A stretch of DNA of 64,000 nt from Flaccisagitta enflata (GCA_965153355.1 OZ231126.1:106392001-106456000), one strand, 5' to 3'. Shown: positions 22,480 through 32,615, counted from the stretch's first letter. Notes: a model not told the origin generated them from the sequence alone. Numbers and translations are program-made.

Positions 22480-23088
22480 TTATGTGCTCGTCGGTTCGGC
22501 GGAATCACGTCCGCCAGGCGCCAATTCTTTGTCGACGGCCTCCAGGAGGACGAGGGAGTTGACGTGGCGCTCCAATTCTTTTTTCTTCTTTGTGCGGAGA
22601 CGAACTCGACGAACCTTACCTTCGCGATCAGGAAAGGTTTCGGTGATGCGGGCGATATTCCAGTCGTCACGCGGAGAATTATCGGCGACGAGAACGACGT
22701 CGCCAATCTTGACGTTGCGGCGACTTCCGGTCCATTTTGGGCGCTGCTGCAGCGCCGTCACGTATTCGCGTTTCCAGCGGCGCCAAAAGGCGTCGGCGAG
22801 ATTCCGGACGTGGCGCCAAGTTGAGAGGAGGATGAGGAATGAATTCGGCGTTAAGGCGTCAAAGTCATTTGGATCGGAGGAAACCGGCGTTATTGGACGG
22901 GAATTGATGATCCCTTCGGGGACGACGACGAGCGTGTGGAAGGCGTCGGCGCCGATGTCGTTTTTGTCAAGGAGAGCGTTGAAAACTTTTTTGAATGACT
23001 TGATGCAGGTAGTCCGCCAGCGAATTTGGGTGCGTTCAGCAACGGGGAATGAACGCATGTTGATGAACAATGCCATACAGTCGTTCAT
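22480..23088 (-). pseudogene. BEL/Pao LTR retrotransposon: end of integrase plus DUF5641-type domain
   Basis: The minus-strand frame of 202 codons contains EGIINSRPITPVSSDPNDFD (integrase C-terminal part), LTPNSFLI, FWRRWKREYVTALQQRPKW, IGDVVLVADNSPRDDW, and VRRVRLRT...SLVLLE. This order is the hallmark of the Pao polyprotein C-terminus, where the integrase core is followed by the DUF5641 domain. The integrase core with the DDE residues is missing: the frame starts at about position 30 of the homologous region, next to a block of palindromes at 23083-23381. The fragment has no internal stops and is clearly more GC-rich than its AT-rich neighbours. A function in the host is not indicated. Confidence 0.87.
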
Positions 23089-23381
23089 GAACGACTAAAA
23101 AGAGGCTTTTGGCCAACGATTTTGTTCATAGAGGGCCATAAAAAGCCCGTTCATGAACGGCAAAAAAAATCCACTCCACCAACGAAATCGTTGGTGGAGT
23201 GGATTTTTTTGCTGTTTATGAATGACTCAATATGAATGTTCATGAACAATGGCATAGTAATGTTGATGAACGATCATTAAAATGCATTTCATGAACAATC
23301 GAGTAAAAAAAAAAAAGGAAAAAAAAAATTTAGAGAAAAAAAAATTGTTGTTTGAGTGGGTATGTTTAGCGGTTCATGAAC
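23083..23381. repeat. Cluster of GTTCATGAAC palindromes and a 23-bp hairpin
   Basis: The 10-bp palindrome GTTCATGAAC occurs four times (23083, 23149, 23238, 23372), with near copies in between. At 23163-23210 a perfect inverted repeat has 23-bp arms (AATCCACTCCACCAACGA core) around a 2-base loop. An A-rich patch follows. Confidence 0.9.
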
Positions 23382-24138
23382 GACCCAATATTATAAGTTG
23401 ATGAACAATAATGATGAGGATCCTTCAACAAGCTTCTCAAGTGCCTCGTCGACGCCAGCAGCATCCCAGCCTCTCAAAAATCAGCTTGTCATTGCAGCAA
23501 CAACTGATGCACACGATGCCACGGTAAAAGGCCCATTTCAAAGAGTTTAGGCCAGCCAAATTTGAGTTGTCCCTCAAAACACTCAAAAACGCCTTCAACT
23601 GAAGCACTTGACGAGGCGCTGCAGCCAAACCACTTGGAGAAGGGCCCCAAGACTAAGCAGGCATCTACATCAACTAAAGGGCTAACAAACGCGACCATCC
23701 GCGACCCTCTAGCCCCTCCCGTTCTCGAGCAGTGCTTCAACAAAACCGAAAATGTCACCAAAACGCCCAAATCTGAACCGCACAGTGGATCACAACAGGG
23801 AAAAATGGCGAATAAACTTATCTCGGGCTCTCAGAAGAGTTTTGAGGATTCCAAAGAAGATCAATTTGATAGATCTTGACATGCTGAATCTGCCTACGCT
23901 ATTTTCGAGAACGTTGCTTCAACCGTTTCGAAGATACAGAGCATCAAAGCCAAAAATCGTCAGCATAGCGCGCCGAAAACCGGATTTTTAAGCACAAATT
24001 CAGAAAAACCTCAATTTTTACGCGACAAAGGATGCTTGAGTACTGAAAATTCTTGAAGTTGCAAATAAAAAAATTTCCGAATTTCAAATAGAAAAACTTA
24101 GATTTCTTGGTGACAAAGAATGTTGGAGCTTTAAAAAA
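23382..24138. other. Unrecognised segment with a 105-codon open frame
   Basis: The frame 23562-23879 (+) is rich in Ser, Thr, Pro and Lys and has no recognised motif. Its position just before the gypsy fragment would suit a variable part of a retrotransposon or unrelated spacer; I cannot decide. Confidence 0.3.
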
Positions 24139-24500
24139 TTGCATGTGGACAGTTTATGCCGTGCCAAAGCCAACGGTGATGTCCGTGTTCACGAGAAAAC
24201 TACCGTTTCAGCGCCAGAGATTGGCAAAGTTCCAAACCCAAAAATTTCCAAACTTCAAAACATTATTAACGCAATTGACCATTATGATATTGATATGGAA
24301 GAATTGGCACACCAACAGGCACTTGATCCAGATTTTAAGCAACTTCTAAATGACGCCAGGACTGGTTTACAGTTCAGGAAAATCCTACTCCGTGATTCAT
24401 ACATCTACGTCGATGTTTCAAACTGTCCCGCTAGACCGTTTGTTCCGCTCAATTTTTGAAGGAAGATATTTGATGTCATTGAAAATTTTAAAGACAAGAA
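24139..24500 (+). pseudogene. Ty3/gypsy retrotransposon: RNase H to integrase linker fragment
   Basis: The frame encodes HVDSLCRA, then DMEELAHQQALDPDFKQLL, TGLQFRK, VDVSNCPARPFVPLNF, an in-frame TGA at 24457-24459, and then RKIFDVIENF. In Ty3/gypsy polyproteins this segment (VADxLSR ... LAxxQxxDPEL ... DVSxxxPRPFVP..xRRxVFD) joins the RNase H domain to the integrase zinc finger. Reverse transcriptase and integrase cores are absent. The sequence runs into the CTCGCTAAAA satellite at about 24480-24500, which probably caused the loss. Confidence 0.78.
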
Positions 24501-24720
24501 ATTTTAGCGAGGAAAAATTTTAATAAGAAAAAATTTTAGCAAGAAACAATTTTAACGAGAAAAATTTAGCGAAAAAAATTTTAGCGAAAAAATTTTAGCG
24601 AGAAAAAATTTTAATGAGAAAAATTTTAGCAAAAAAAATTTTAACAAAAAAATTTTAACGACAAGGTTATTAGCGAGAAAAATTTTTATAAAAAAAATTT
24701 TAGTGAAAAAATTAATCAAT
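24480..24720 (-). repeat. CTCGCTAAAA satellite, second locus
   Basis: About 230 bp of units like TTTTAGCGAGAAAAA, the reverse complement of the satellite at 7680-8710. Confidence 0.85.
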
Positions 24721-24956
24721 TGTGATACGTTCAGAAATACGCTTCAGCAGCCAACAATGTCGAGGGCCGTTGAGCAGATTGCTGCCGAGTACATTGTTGT
24801 CGAGCTTTGTCCAACTTTGGTCCACCGAAAGCCAAAATCAAAAAATCAAAAAATTGTGTGCTGATGCTATGTTTTGTGTAAATACACTCTGTGCATGGTC
24901 ATCTTGCCTTGTTGCACACGGAATTTCCGCGAAAAAACCTTTGCAAATTGTTTTGC

Positions 24957-25732
24957 CTACACCTTCAACCTAACATAGTCCCCTAATTGTAAATCGCCTT
25001 TTTCCATTTTAGCCGCGCTTTGGTTCAACTCATTAGAAAGCTTAGTTTGATAGTCGGCTATGGCGTCTTTAGAAAAATGAAGTTCTTTGGGCGAATAACC
25101 CGTCGATCTATTTACTCTCAAGTTATAAATAGACATGATATTTTTTGGGTAATCAACGAATCTAGTTATGCTATATTCTTCACAATATTGCTTAGTAATC
25201 AACTTCAATGTTCTTAAACCCCGTTCTATCATCCCATTTTTCCATTTTAAGGTGGGTGCGCTTTTTTGAGTACATATTTCAACATTATTTTCTTTTAGGA
25301 AATTGGAAATCAAGTCCCATAAGATACTGCGTGGTTTAAAAATAGAAAATGAAAGTTTTAAAACTTTTTTTATTTTTTCGGGTGTTTTAGATTTTAATTT
25401 GAAAATTTGCACAAGTCTTGAGAAATTGTCAATTTGACAAAACAGATATTTGTAAGGATAATTTTTTCATTTATCATCATTTGAATGTTCCCACAGGTCG
25501 ACAGAGACTTGAGAAGCTGGGTTCATGCAATAAATTTTCTTTTCTTGAATTTATAGATTTTTTTTGCAAAAAGGCTGTGCGATAAACGATTTCTTAAGAA
25601 TTTCTTAACTGTTTCTTTTTTAATATCAGAATTATACTCTTTTGCTTTACGATAAAGTTTATCATATGAAGAAAATGCCACTCCCAATTTGGGTTTTGTA
25701 TACAAATTAGTCAACAAAGCAATTTCATTCAT
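24957..25732 (-). pseudogene. Polinton/Maverick-like retroviral-type integrase pseudogene
   Basis: Reading from 25732, the N-terminal part contains LYTKPKLGVAFSSYDKLYRK and VKKFLRNRLSHSLFAKKIYK, which resembles the pre-core region of Polinton-type integrases. After a frameshift at about 25523 comes QVSVDLWEH (first catalytic Asp). An in-frame TGA follows at about 25470, then YKYLFCQIDNFSRLVQIFK, a region where the usual second Asp box (DxGxEF) reads LWDLISNFLKENN, WKNGMIERGLRTLK with the catalytic Glu, YNLRVNRSTGYSPKELHF, and finally GDLQLGDYVRLKV like a C-terminal SH3/chromo-type start. About 260 codons in all. Adjacent on its 5' side is a snapback element (25741-26245). No capsid, polymerase or protease genes of a Polinton are visible, so a gypsy-like or Ginger-like source remains possible. 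Confidence 0.72.
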
Positions 25733-25740
25733 TTTCTAGG

Positions 25741-26245
25741 TTTATCTCCCAAACTTTATTTTTTGCATCAAACTTAATTAAAAGATATTTAATTCCTTGA
25801 ACATATTTGGCTGTCAAAAAGAAATATCTCTTGAAATCAAAGTGCATGAAGACATCAATATTGAGTGTTCTAACCCAGACCATTGGATTTGGCAGAAAAT
25901 TCTACCTATCCTAGACTACAAGAACAGCTCAGTCAGACAATTATTTCAGATTTTATGGCCATTTAAAGTTATTAAGGACAATTGTCCTAAATCATTTTTA
26001 GACAATTGTCCTTAAAAACTTTAAATGGCTGTAAATCTGAAATAATTATCTGACTGAGCTGTTCTTGTTGTCTAGGATAGGTAAAATTTTCTGCCGAATC
26101 CAATGGTCTGCGGTAGAACACTCAATATTGATGTCTTCATGCACTTTGATTTCACGAGTTATTTTTTTTTACTGCCAAATATGTTAAAGGAATTAAGTAT
26201 CTTTTAATTAAATTATGTACAAAAAATTAAGTTTGGGAAATGAAA
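25741..26245. mobile_element. About 500-bp snapback element next to the integrase
   Basis: The left end TCCCAAACTTTATTTTTTGC matches the right end inverted. The two arms pair along their whole length of about 245 bp with few mismatches (for example CAATATTGAGTGTTCTA/TAGAACACTCAATATTG), meeting at a nested AAGGACAATTGTCC hairpin near 25976-26015. No coding capacity. It begins 9 bp from the integrase start. Confidence 0.88.
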
Positions 26246-26354
26246 TTAAAGTAACAAAAATCAATCCTCCAGTTTTAGCCGGGTTTGCTCGGAAGGTACT
26301 GTACACCATCCAATTTTTGGGCTTCCAATGACATTGAATTTTATGAAATTTTGG

Positions 26355-26475
26355 AGATGGTGTTGGCGATGTTGGTGATGGTGGTGGTGGTGGTGGTGGT
26401 GATGGTGGTGGTGGTGGTAATGGTGATGATGATGATGGTGGTGGTGGTGGTGGTGGTGGTGGTGGTGGTAATGAT
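26355..26475. repeat. (GGT)n / (GAT) microsatellite
   Basis: GGT trinucleotide tract with GAT variants. Confidence 0.95.
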
Positions 26476-26535
26476 GTCGTTAGATTTGTTGTTGTTGTTG
26501 GTATTGTTGCACCACGTAATCTGAGGTGAGATTAA

Positions 26536-26656
26536 TACCCGAGCAATACCCTAGCAATACCCTAGCAATACCCGAGCAATACCCGAGAAATACCCAAGCA
26601 GTATTGCTCGGGTATTGCTCGGGTATTGCTCGGGTATTGCTCGGGTATGCTCGGGT
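26536..26656. repeat. 11-bp minisatellite arranged as a palindrome
   Basis: Five to six direct units of ACCCGAGCAAT (with CTAGCAAT variants) are followed at about 26600 by five units of the exact inverse, ATTGCTCGGGT. Together they form a 120-bp inverted repeat. Confidence 0.92.
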
Positions 26657-26804
26657 TTACCTCAAGACGCATTTCCTCATTTTCAACCGATCCTTTGTTG
26701 ACTTTTTTCGGTATGACCTTTTTTCAAGCTTAAAAAGTTTTCAATCAAATTCAGTGACGTTGCATCATCGTGAACATGTAATAAAATATTAGTTAGTCTG
26801 AATC

Positions 26805-26860
26805 TAATAAGGCCAACCGACACAGCAAGGTGTAAAGTCACGTGTCCGTGACTAAAAACC
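26805..26860 (+). mobile_element. Family A 3' end fragment
   Basis: Reads AAGGCCAACCGACACAGCAA, GTGTAAAGTCACGTGTCCGT and GACTAAAAACC, i.e. the terminal hairpin (AGTCACG/CGTGACT) followed by an A-run. Confidence 0.65.
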
Positions 26861-26946
26861 TATTGTAAGCAGCTCACTGCGTTTTCTTTTTTCTCCTCTT
26901 CTACAGACTTGACACGATTGAATTTGTTTGTTTTTTTTGTGTCGGC

Positions 26947-26948
<2 letters not shown>

Positions 26949-27026
<78 letters not shown>

Positions 27027-27250
27027 TTCTCATTGTCTGTCTCTCTCTGTCTGTCTCTCTCTCTGTCTGTCTCTCTCTGTCTGTCTGTCGCTCTCTCTCC
27101 GTCTCTCTCTCTCCGTCTCTCTCTGTCCGTCTCTCTCTGTCCATCTCTCTCTGTCCGTCTCTCTCTGTCCGTCTCTCTCTGTCCGTCTCTCTCTGTCTCT
27201 CTGTCTCTCTGTCTCTGTCTCCCTGTCTCTGTCTCTGCCTCTCTCTCACG
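26949..27250. repeat. (CT)n tract with CTGT/CCGT variants
   Basis: CT tract grading into CTCTCTGTCCGT higher-order units. All open frames over it are artefacts. Confidence 0.97.
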
Positions 27251-27582
27251 TCTTTTTCTCTATGAGAGAGTCTCTCCCGCCTTCACAAAAAGGGGTGCTG
27301 CACCATCAAACCCATCTCGCTACCATTCCTCAAAGCTGGCGAGAAGGGAGAGTCAAGGAGAGAGAGAGAGGTGAGAAAAGAGGGGCATTCTCACCGATCT
27401 AGCCGTGACTTTGTCAACTCTCCTCCTCTCCTTCTCCCTCTCTCTTTCTTTCTCTCTGTCTCTCGTTCCCTCTCTTTCATTTGTCTGTTACTAAAATATA
27501 ATCACCCGATCTATTAACAATAGAGGACATTGGTTTGTCCGTCTCCATCGAAATTTGATCTTAACATTTGAACTTCAAGAAA

Positions 27583-27995
27583 CAAGGCCGGATGCACGGC
27601 TACTAGGGTGGCCGGAGAAAAGGGTCCAATTTCAAAAAATGATTTACTCTGGGGTACTGCATAAATGAACCAAATTAGGTTTTCCCATAACCAGAGGTCT
27701 GAGTTTGAAGATTAAAACATGTTGGCAACACTACAGGCTTCCTATGGCAGTGAGAAAATCCCCATAGTAAGCCTTTGGTTTTGCCGCCAAAGTTTCTTGT
27801 TTGATTTCACACCCCAACTTGTGAGAAATCCTTCTTTTATTGGATATTTGTGCAAAGGGCCCAAGTATATCACTTTACAAAATTTGACCAAATTCCCAAC
27901 CACCATATTGGCTACCCTGGTTGCGTGTTGGTGGGCAGGGGCAGTGCTGGGCAGGAGATATTCTCATAATGCTCAAGAATGCCGAAAAAGTAACT
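27583..27995 (+). mobile_element. Family A copy interrupted by a MITE, joined to a B head
   Basis: CAAGGCCGGATGCACGGCTA (27583-27602) and TGCGTGTTGGTGGGCAGGGG (27919-) are separated by the MITE at 27604-27907. The A sequence then runs through TGGGCAGGAGATATTC and AATGCCGAAAAAGTAACTAG to switch into a family B head at about 28004. Confidence 0.7.
27604..27907 (-). mobile_element. hAT-like MITE, copy 2
   Basis: 304 bp starting TAGGGTGGCCGG and ending CCCAACCACCATA. It is the inverted counterpart of the element at 3544-3850 (shared AGGATTTCTCACAAGTTGGG when read inverted). Flanking 8-mers ACGGCTAC and TTGGCTAC match at 6 of 8 positions, consistent with an older target duplication. Confidence 0.82.
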
Positions 27996-28003
27996 AGTCA
28001 TCC

Positions 28004-28787
28004 AAGGATCGCACATGGTCGGCGGTACCCGATGCCCTGCTTGGAGTGATCCAGTGAAGAAGTGAAGTGGGAGCAGGGCAGCGGCCTATGTCCTGAAGAA
28101 CGGAGGGGGGAATTTCCAGGCATCCTGAGGGGGCATACTACTCAACTAAAAACAGGTCACCCAAGGGCAATATATAAAAATCATTTGACCATTTTTCTGT
28201 TGATATGATTTGAAAGATTTTCAAATTTCCTTTCATTCTAGACCAATCCCAGGTCGTATCTCAAAGGGGACGAAGTCCTATAGAACACAGGGGAACTTTC
28301 GTTTGTCCTGCCTGAAGTGGATGAGATGCTATAGAGGGCTGATTGAAGGCTGAAGGTCTAAGAAGGCTGATGTAAGGCCTGAGAATGCCAATTGGAAGCT
28401 TGAAAGGGTTGAGTTGAGGCAGGAGAGCAAAAAATTGAGGCTTAGGTGTCTGATTTGAGGCCTGACTCCTGAGAGGCCAGGTTTGAGGCATGAGAATTTG
28501 GATTTGAGGCCTGAGAGGCCTAATTTGAGGTCTGAGAGGCCAGGTTTGAGGCCTGAGAGGTTGGATCTGAGGCCTGTAAGGCCAGATTTGAGGCCTGATA
28601 GGCTGGATTCGTGGCCTGATAGGCTGGATTTGAGGCCTGGGAGGCTGGATTTGAGGCCTCATAGGCCATATTTAAGGCCTGGGGGGCCTGATGAGGGGGG
28701 GGACAAACAAACACACGAACGGACGGAAGAACGAACAAAAGTCCCCCTGTGTTCTACAGGACTTCGTCCCCTTTGGGGCTGCTGCCC
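28004..28787 (+). mobile_element. Family B composite element
   Basis: Head GGATCGCACATGGTCGGCGG at 28007, then a GGGCAGCGGCC block (28076). A second head-like CCCAAGGGCAATATA follows at about 28160. The inverted-repeat body starts GGACGAAGTCCTATAGAACA at 28268 and is closed by TGTTCTACAGGACTTCGTCC at 28751-28770 and a degenerate CTGCTGCCC, then an A-run. Between the arms is a 21-bp minisatellite (TTTGAGGCCTGAGAGGC core). It looks like one B element inserted in another. Confidence 0.78.
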
Positions 28788-28915
28788 AAAAAAAGCCGCA
28801 CCCTATTTTGAGTTGATAGATAAGAAAAAATCATTTGACCATTTTTCTGTTGATATGATTTGAAAGATTTTCAAATTTCCTTTCATTCTAGACCAATCCC
28901 AGGTCTGTATCTCAA
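28176..28915. repeat. About 90-bp direct repeat flanking a family B body
   Basis: The segment starting AAAAATCATTTGACCATTTT occurs at 28176-28264 and 28826-28915 with one indel. The left copy abuts the B body; the right copy starts 38 bp after it. Too long for an ordinary target duplication. Confidence 0.85.
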
Positions 28916-29179
28916 ACGGTTTAGGAGCTAGAGCTTGTAAAAGTTATCTTCTAATTTGTAAAAATGCTCATTTTTCAATGGGATTGCAAACTGAAAATGA
29001 CAATGTTTCTACTCATTCTCATGCCATTTCTTAACGAATAAAGCTAGAATTGCCAGATTGAAGCCAAATGAAAGATCTTTTCAACGGTCAAAGATTTTAA
29101 CTAGTTTTTTTGATATTCAGTATGACAATTTGCCATTTAAAGTGCAGTTTTTTTATTGAGTCGAGTAGTATTTCAGGCT

Positions 29180-29546
29180 TCATATGACTTATTTAGGCCG
29201 CTGAGGGCATATTTGAAGGCTAGAGGGAAATTTGAGGCAAATTTGAGGTTTGGAGGGCACGCAGGGCTGATTTGATGCCCGGAGGGCTAATTGAAGGTCC
29301 TAAGGGCTGATTTGAGGTCTGGAGGTCAGATTTGAGGCGGGGGGGGGGCTGATTTAAAGCCTGGAAGACTGATTTGAGCCCTGGAGGGCTAAATTGAGGG
29401 CTAGGAAGGCAAATTTGAGGACTTGATGGCCAACAGGGGGGGACGGAAGGAAGGACGGAAGGAAGGAAGGAAGGAAGGACGGACAGATGTCTGGAAATTC
29501 TTCTCTGTGTTCTACGTGACATCCGCCCTTTGGGGCCGCTTCCCAA
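29180..29546 (+). mobile_element. Family B element, 3' part
   Basis: A minisatellite of GGCTGATTTGAGGTCTGGA-type units leads into a GGACGGAAGGAAGG run, then TGTGTTCTACGTGACATCCG, GGGGCCGCTTCCC and AAAAA. No left inverted arm is evident. Confidence 0.7.
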
Positions 29547-29559
29547 AAAGGGGACCAAC

Positions 29560-30960
29560 CGACAAACCGACCGACCAACCGACCAACCAACCGACCAACC
29601 GACAGTGCAACCTTACTATGCATTCGAACAGATGTAATGGACGCGGACGGGCCAATGGACGCATTGACACGCCATTTCAGGGAGACATGATGACCAACCC
29701 ATTGCATAACGACTTCTGTAGTAATGCCATTTCCGATATTCTCCATGGCAACGTAACGCCATTTTGACGTCTATATGGTGTTATTTAAGGCATTGTTGTT
29801 GTTGTCATTGCTGTCACTATTTTGTCCATCATTTTTACACATTATGGATTTTTTGTGATCCTTTAAAAAAAAAAAAAAACTAAATATAAAAAGAATAATA
29901 TATGATAAATTCACCTTTAATGATGATTTTTTTCACTTTTTATTCTTAATTTTTCACTTTTCACTTTTCATTTTTCATTTTTCACTTATCATTTTTTACT
30001 TTTTACTATTTACTTTCTACTTTTCATTTTCTACTTCTTATTTTTCATTTTTCATCTTTTATTTTTTATTTTTTATGTTTTATGTTTTATTTTTAATTTT
30101 TCATTCTCTGTTTTTCTTTTTTTTTTACTATTAGATTCTTTAATTTTTTTTTTTTTGATTTATTTTCTTGTAATTTCTCCCCTTTTGATTTTTGATATGC
30201 AGTTTTTCTTTTTTCTCTTTTTTTAACCTTTGATATCTAAGGTTTCATATTCAAATTCTAGTTTCATATACTAGACTTATTCATGCTTAAAGATTTTTAC
30301 GTGTTAGCATTTATGTGTTTTTTTTTATCAAGAATGTTTTGATGTAAAATGACCAAAGTTTGGAAATGATCAATCATTCTCCAATATGCTTAACATGGGA
30401 TACAATAACATTGACGTAACATAAATGCTGAAATGATTCTCTCGGGTTTGGTCTCAGTCTTTCATAAAGAAATAACTACAGAGATACAGTGAGACAGACG
30501 GAAAGACAGACAGACAGACAGACAGACACAGACATTTTGTTATATGTTTATTAACTAGCTTTAAATAGCTTTGAATAGCTTCAAATAGCTTCAAATAGCT
30601 GTAAATAGCTTTTGATAGATCTTGTTAGCTTTTGATAGCTTTATAGACCGTAACGACAAAAAACGAAGTCGTAATATGCAAAAATCGAAACTATAGTGTC
30701 TTTGATGCTATTGGGGAATAGCAAAACGTGACTAAAAACGAAATTCCGAATTTTCTACGCAATCCGTTGGTGATGACCCATTAAAAATTTCTCAAAATGA
30801 GATCAATCTGGGATTAGTTGCTAAATATGTTTAGCCGCAACACCTTTCCAATTCGATCCAATGGTCGCCGAAAGAAAAAGTGAATGAATAGCTTCGAAAA
30901 TAACTTTGAAAGTAACTGACCATACAACTAAAAACATTTTCAGGGTTTGTTGAACAAATA
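29560..30960. other. AT-rich spacer without a recognised gene
   Basis: Contains a degenerate TTTTTCATTTTTCACTTTT pentamer-like region (29935-30130), a short GACA repeat (30490-30530), and a TAGCTTTGAATAGCTTCAAA 10-11-bp repeat (30555-30640). No coding sequence is evident. Confidence 0.5.
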
Positions 30961-30962
30961 TA

Positions 30963-31180
30963 GTCTTCATCTTCTACCTGTTCTTCTTCTACCTGTTCTT
31001 CTTCTTCTTTTTCTTCTTCTTCTTCTTCTTCTTCTTCTTCTTCTTCTTCTTCTTCTTCTTCTTCTTCTTCTTCTTCTTCTCCGCCTTCTTCTCTGCCTTC
31101 TTCTTCTTTTTCTTTTTCTTTTTCTTTTTCTTCTTCTTCTTCTTATTCTTCTTTTTCTTGTTCTTCTTCATCTTCTTCTT
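30963..31180. repeat. (TTC)n microsatellite
   Basis: TTC tract with TTTTTC variants. An inverted GAA-rich stretch lies on the far side of the foldback element (about 32635-32690). Confidence 0.97.
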
Positions 31181-31212
31181 CTAGGGAGAAGATCACTTTT
31201 AGTCCAGGATTT

Positions 31213-32615
31213 AAAGAAAAGGACTTAGCGAATTTGGAGCAAAGCCTGAAAATTTGCATACAGGGTCAGTTTTTTGTGCTGAACAAGACTGGACGGGGTA
31301 CACGTCTGATTTTTTAGTGTACTCCGTTAAAAAACGCGTTTTTCCCCCCAAAAAACACTTTGAAGTTGCACAGACGCCAAACGAACTGACCAATTGTTTT
31401 AGAATTTTAGGTGAAGAAAAATATGCTTTTTTTCTACTAGCATGCAAAATTTCAGGAAAATTGGTCAAGTAGAAGCGGAGATATTGCCATTTAAAGTCTA
31501 GGCCTATTTTCAAAAAAAGGGCTATGTTTCAATTTTTGGGTAAAATTTTGTTTTTTGAGCTAAAGTCTGATACTAGTTTTGATTATTCATTTTACCCCAA
31601 TCTACTCTAAAAACAAAAGAAATTGAAAAAATTCCAGGTTTTTTTATATTTTAGCCCAAAAATCAAAAAATTGAATTTCAGAATTAAGGTCCGATTTTTG
31701 AAAAAGACTACTTCTAGGAAAATATTGAAATTATTGGCGCCCACTATGGGAATCAATTGTCATCAAGTGTACTAACTTATTCCCAAACTTTCAGAGGAGA
31801 ACGTCAACCCAAAAAGACAAAAAATCATTTCAAAGTTTAGAAAAAAAAGATCCCAAAATCTTGCATTTTTGGACTTCCTGGGATATTCTGTTATGCTATG
31901 GCCAAAAGCTTCAAGCAATTTGCCTAAAATTTTGTACGCAAGTCCCTACATGTAAGGGGCATATCTGAGCCAAATTTCAGCTTGATAATCAAACTTTGAA
32001 TTTTTTCATATATCAAAGAGGGTAAAAAAATGCTAAATTTTGGTATTTTTTCTTTAGACTTTGAAATGTTTTTTGTCTTTTTAAGTTAGTGTACCCCTTT
32101 GAAATTTTGGAAATAAGTTGGTACACTTAATGGCAACAGATTCATTAAGTAGGCACCATAAATTCTGATATTCTCCTTGAACTAGCCCTTTTTGAAGACC
32201 ACGCCTAAATTTTGCTTTTTAGGTCAATTAGGATATAGTCAATGTTTGAAAATAATTTCAGACTTATAGCTCCAAAAACCTAAATTCTACCCCAAAATTG
32301 AAAAATAGCCCTTTTTTTGAAAATAGGCCTAGACTTTAAACAGCAATATCTTCGCTTCTATGTACGGATTTTGCTAAAATTTTGCATGCAAGTAGAAAAA
32401 AGGCATATTTTTCTTCACCTAAAATTTTATAACAATCGGTCAATTCGTTTGGCGTCAGTGCAACTTCAAAGTTATTTTTTTGGAAAAAACACTTTTTTTA
32501 TGGGGTACACTATAAAATCAGACGTGTACCCCATCTAGTCTTCTTCAGCACAAAAAACTGACCCTGTATGCAAATTTTCAGGCTTTGCTCCAAAGTCACC
32601 AAGATCTGTGCTTTT
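31213..32615. mobile_element. 1.4 kb foldback element
   Basis: The left arm from about 31227 (TTTGGAGCAAAGCCTGAAAA) is repeated inverted at the right end (TTTTCAGGCTTTGCTCCAAA, 32575-32594). The pairing continues inward: CAGGGTCAGTTTTTTGTGCT and GTACACGTCTGATTTT on the left match the right arm near 32510-32570. Weaker pairing (AATTGTCATCAAGTGTAC against GTACACTTAATGGCAAC) reaches to about 31790/32110. No open frame of note and no clear target duplication. Confidence 0.83.

Noticed and set aside
23562-23879. 105-codon Ser/Thr/Pro-rich frame near the gypsy fragment, considered as a gag remnant
   Set aside because: No zinc knuckle or capsid motif visible; position relative to the polymerase fragment is not informative after so many rearrangements.
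28261-28863. 133- and 126-codon frames with RPQIQPLRPQ / LRPERLDLRP repeats
   Set aside because: Same cause: 21-bp array inside a family B element.
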